Shown here piece after piece: positions 4,917 through 5,661 of a stretch of DNA of 5,661 bases (its first letter is position 1; every line of letters begins with the position of its first letter). This stretch comes from Novosphingobium sp. (GTDB lineage: Bacteria; Pseudomonadota; Alphaproteobacteria; Sphingomonadales; Sphingomonadaceae), in the NCBI GenBank assembly GCA_009885425.1, contig VFKS01000545.1:1-5661 (forward strand), in the 5' to 3' direction. A program made the position numbers and the translations under genes. A model generated the notes under the pieces. That model was not told where the DNA came from. It made no database searches and saw only the letters and a list, made by a program, of their open reading frames with translations.

Positions 4917-5661
4917 ATGCAAAAGCCTGTTTCGATATCGAACGGCGTCAGCCCGGCGGGCCGCCACATTGCCCTGTTGATCGACGCCGACAATGTCAGT
5001 CACAGCAAGATCGCGGGAATTCTGTCCGAATTGTCGAAGTACGGCACGCCCAACATTCGGCGCGCTTACGGCGATTGGGCGAGCAAACAACTGGCCGGTT
5101 GGACCGCCAAGTTGCACCAGTATGCGATCCGGCCGATCCAGCAGTTCAGCTATTCGAGCGGCAAGAATGCCACCGACATCTCGCTGGTAATCGATGCGAT
5201 GGAACTGCTTTATACCCAGCGACTTGATACCTTTGCAATCGCCTCGAGCGATGCCGATTTCACCCCCTTGGTGATGCACCTGCGTGCCGCCGGGCATGAG
5301 GTGTTTGGCTTTGGCGAACGTAAAACGCCCGAGCCGTTCGTCGCGGCCTGCACCACTTTCCTCTATCTCGACACGCTAGGAGTGGAGGTAAGCGCTGGCG
5401 AAGAACCGCCCGTCAAATTGCCGCTGCAAAAAGCGTCTGGCGCCGCGCCGCCCAAATCGAAGGTTGACCCTGCAGCAAAACCTAAAACACCCTTGGCGCA
5501 GGATGCCAAGCTGGTGGCGACTTTGCGGCTGGCAGTTCAGGCGGTCATGCGTGACGATGGCTGGGCGCTGCTGGCGGCCGCAGGCAGCGCGGCCAAGCGC
5601 CAGGCTCCGATCGACCCACGCAATTACGGGGCGAAAAATTTCCCGGCCTTGTTTGAGGCAA
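4917..5661 (+). CDS. NYN-domain (PIN-like) putative RNase with C-terminal OST-HTH/LOTUS domain, 3' end missing
   Basis: The frame is open from ATG 4917 to the right edge, giving 248 residues with no stop in view. An in-frame TGA (4914-4916) directly precedes the ATG, so the start cannot lie further upstream. The next in-frame start-like codons (CTG 4974, TTG 4977) fall inside the domain. The N-terminal domain is an NYN/LabA-type PIN-like fold: ALLIDADN (19-26), GDW (52-54), KNATDISLVIDAMELL (83-98) and IASSDADFTPLV (108-119). Acidic residues Asp23, Asp25, Asp87, Asp112 and Asp114 fit the metal-binding pocket of this nuclease superfamily. A proline/alanine/lysine linker spans about 158-195. 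A helical segment from about 196, with GWALLAAAGSAAKRQAP (215-231) and DPRNYGAKNFPALFEA (233-248), matches the start of an OST-HTH/LOTUS RNA-binding domain. RNA cleavage or binding is inferred from family; the target is unknown. No good Shine-Dalgarno is seen upstream. It is divergent from the serine hydrolase. Confidence 0.88.
   Translation, partial: MQKPVSISNGVSPAGRHIALLIDADNVSHSKIAGILSELSKYGTPNIRRAYGDWASKQLAGWTAKLHQYAIRPIQQFSYSSGKNATDISLVIDAMELLYTQRLDTFAIASSDADFTPLVMHLRAAGHEVFGFGERKTPEPFVAACTTFLYLDTLGVEVSAGEEPPVKLPLQKASGAAPPKSKVDPAAKPKTPLAQDAKLVATLRLAVQAVMRDDGWALLAAAGSAAKRQAPIDPRNYGAKNFPALFEA
4931..4942. promoter_or_regulatory. 12-nt perfect palindrome at the divergent junction
   Basis: TTCGATATCGAA is a perfect palindrome with no spacer. 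It starts 14 nt into the NYN gene (codons 5-9) and lies 55-66 nt upstream of the preferred hydrolase start. It includes an ATA isoleucine codon, which is rare in a genome this GC-rich, hinting at selection on the DNA rather than the protein. It could be a binding site for a dimeric regulator of one or both genes. That role is inference; the palindrome is direct. Confidence 0.3.

Noticed and set aside
4749..5297. A 182-codon minus-strand open frame opposite the NYN gene and the signal-peptide region of the hydrolase.
   Set aside because: The overlapping frames encode clear NYN motifs and a signal peptide; this product has no recognisable domain and no sensible neighbour relation.
1..5661. Search for CRISPR arrays, tRNA or rRNA genes, insertion sequences, attachment sites and origins.
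   Set aside because: No spaced direct repeats, transposase motifs, terminal inverted repeats, cloverleaf-like runs or DnaA-box clusters were seen. Nearly all bases are accounted for by coding sequence, and no gap without a gene exceeds about 90 nt.

Overview
The window is GC-rich and densely coding, with almost no free intergenic space. Codon use, protein style and gene types suggest an alphaproteobacterium, most likely of the order Sphingomonadales (Erythrobacteraceae or Sphingomonadaceae). That placement is inferred from protein resemblance, not from a marker gene.

Layout, left to right. (1) The 3' part of a plus-strand gene for a small NTF2-fold (CaMKII association-domain-like) protein ends at 422. 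(2) It converges on a minus-strand block. A 24-bp gap separates the two, and a strong GC hairpin (433-464) spans the junction. The block, read from right to left, is: a secreted serine beta-lactamase-like hydrolase; recQ, 18 nt later; an SbtA-type sodium-dependent bicarbonate transporter gene, 87 nt later; and a small PII-like protein gene, 11 nt later. The transporter and PII-like genes are translationally linked, because the ribosome binding site of the second overlaps the stop codon of the first. The 87-nt gap carries a good -35 box (TTGACA) on the minus strand, so sbtA and its partner may have their own promoter. (3) On the far right, divergent from the hydrolase, a plus-strand gene for an NYN-domain (PIN-like) putative RNase starts at 4917 and runs off the window. 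It has a proline/lysine linker and the start of a probable OST-HTH/LOTUS domain.

How the genes work together. The only clear functional pair is the transporter plus PII-like protein, matching the cyanobacterial SbtA-SbtB bicarbonate uptake module. No carboxysome or Rubisco gene is visible here, so a role in supplying bicarbonate to carboxylases is inference. RecQ (DNA repair), the serine hydrolase (envelope) and the NYN protein (RNA) look like ordinary chromosomal neighbours. I see no mobile element, CRISPR array, tRNA, rRNA or convincing new defence system. The points most worth a second look are the SbtA/PII-like pair, the hydrolase/NYN divergent junction (start-site conflict, a 12-nt perfect palindrome and a hairpin holding a possible CTG start), and an inverted repeat that covers the hydrolase stop and the recQ ribosome binding site.
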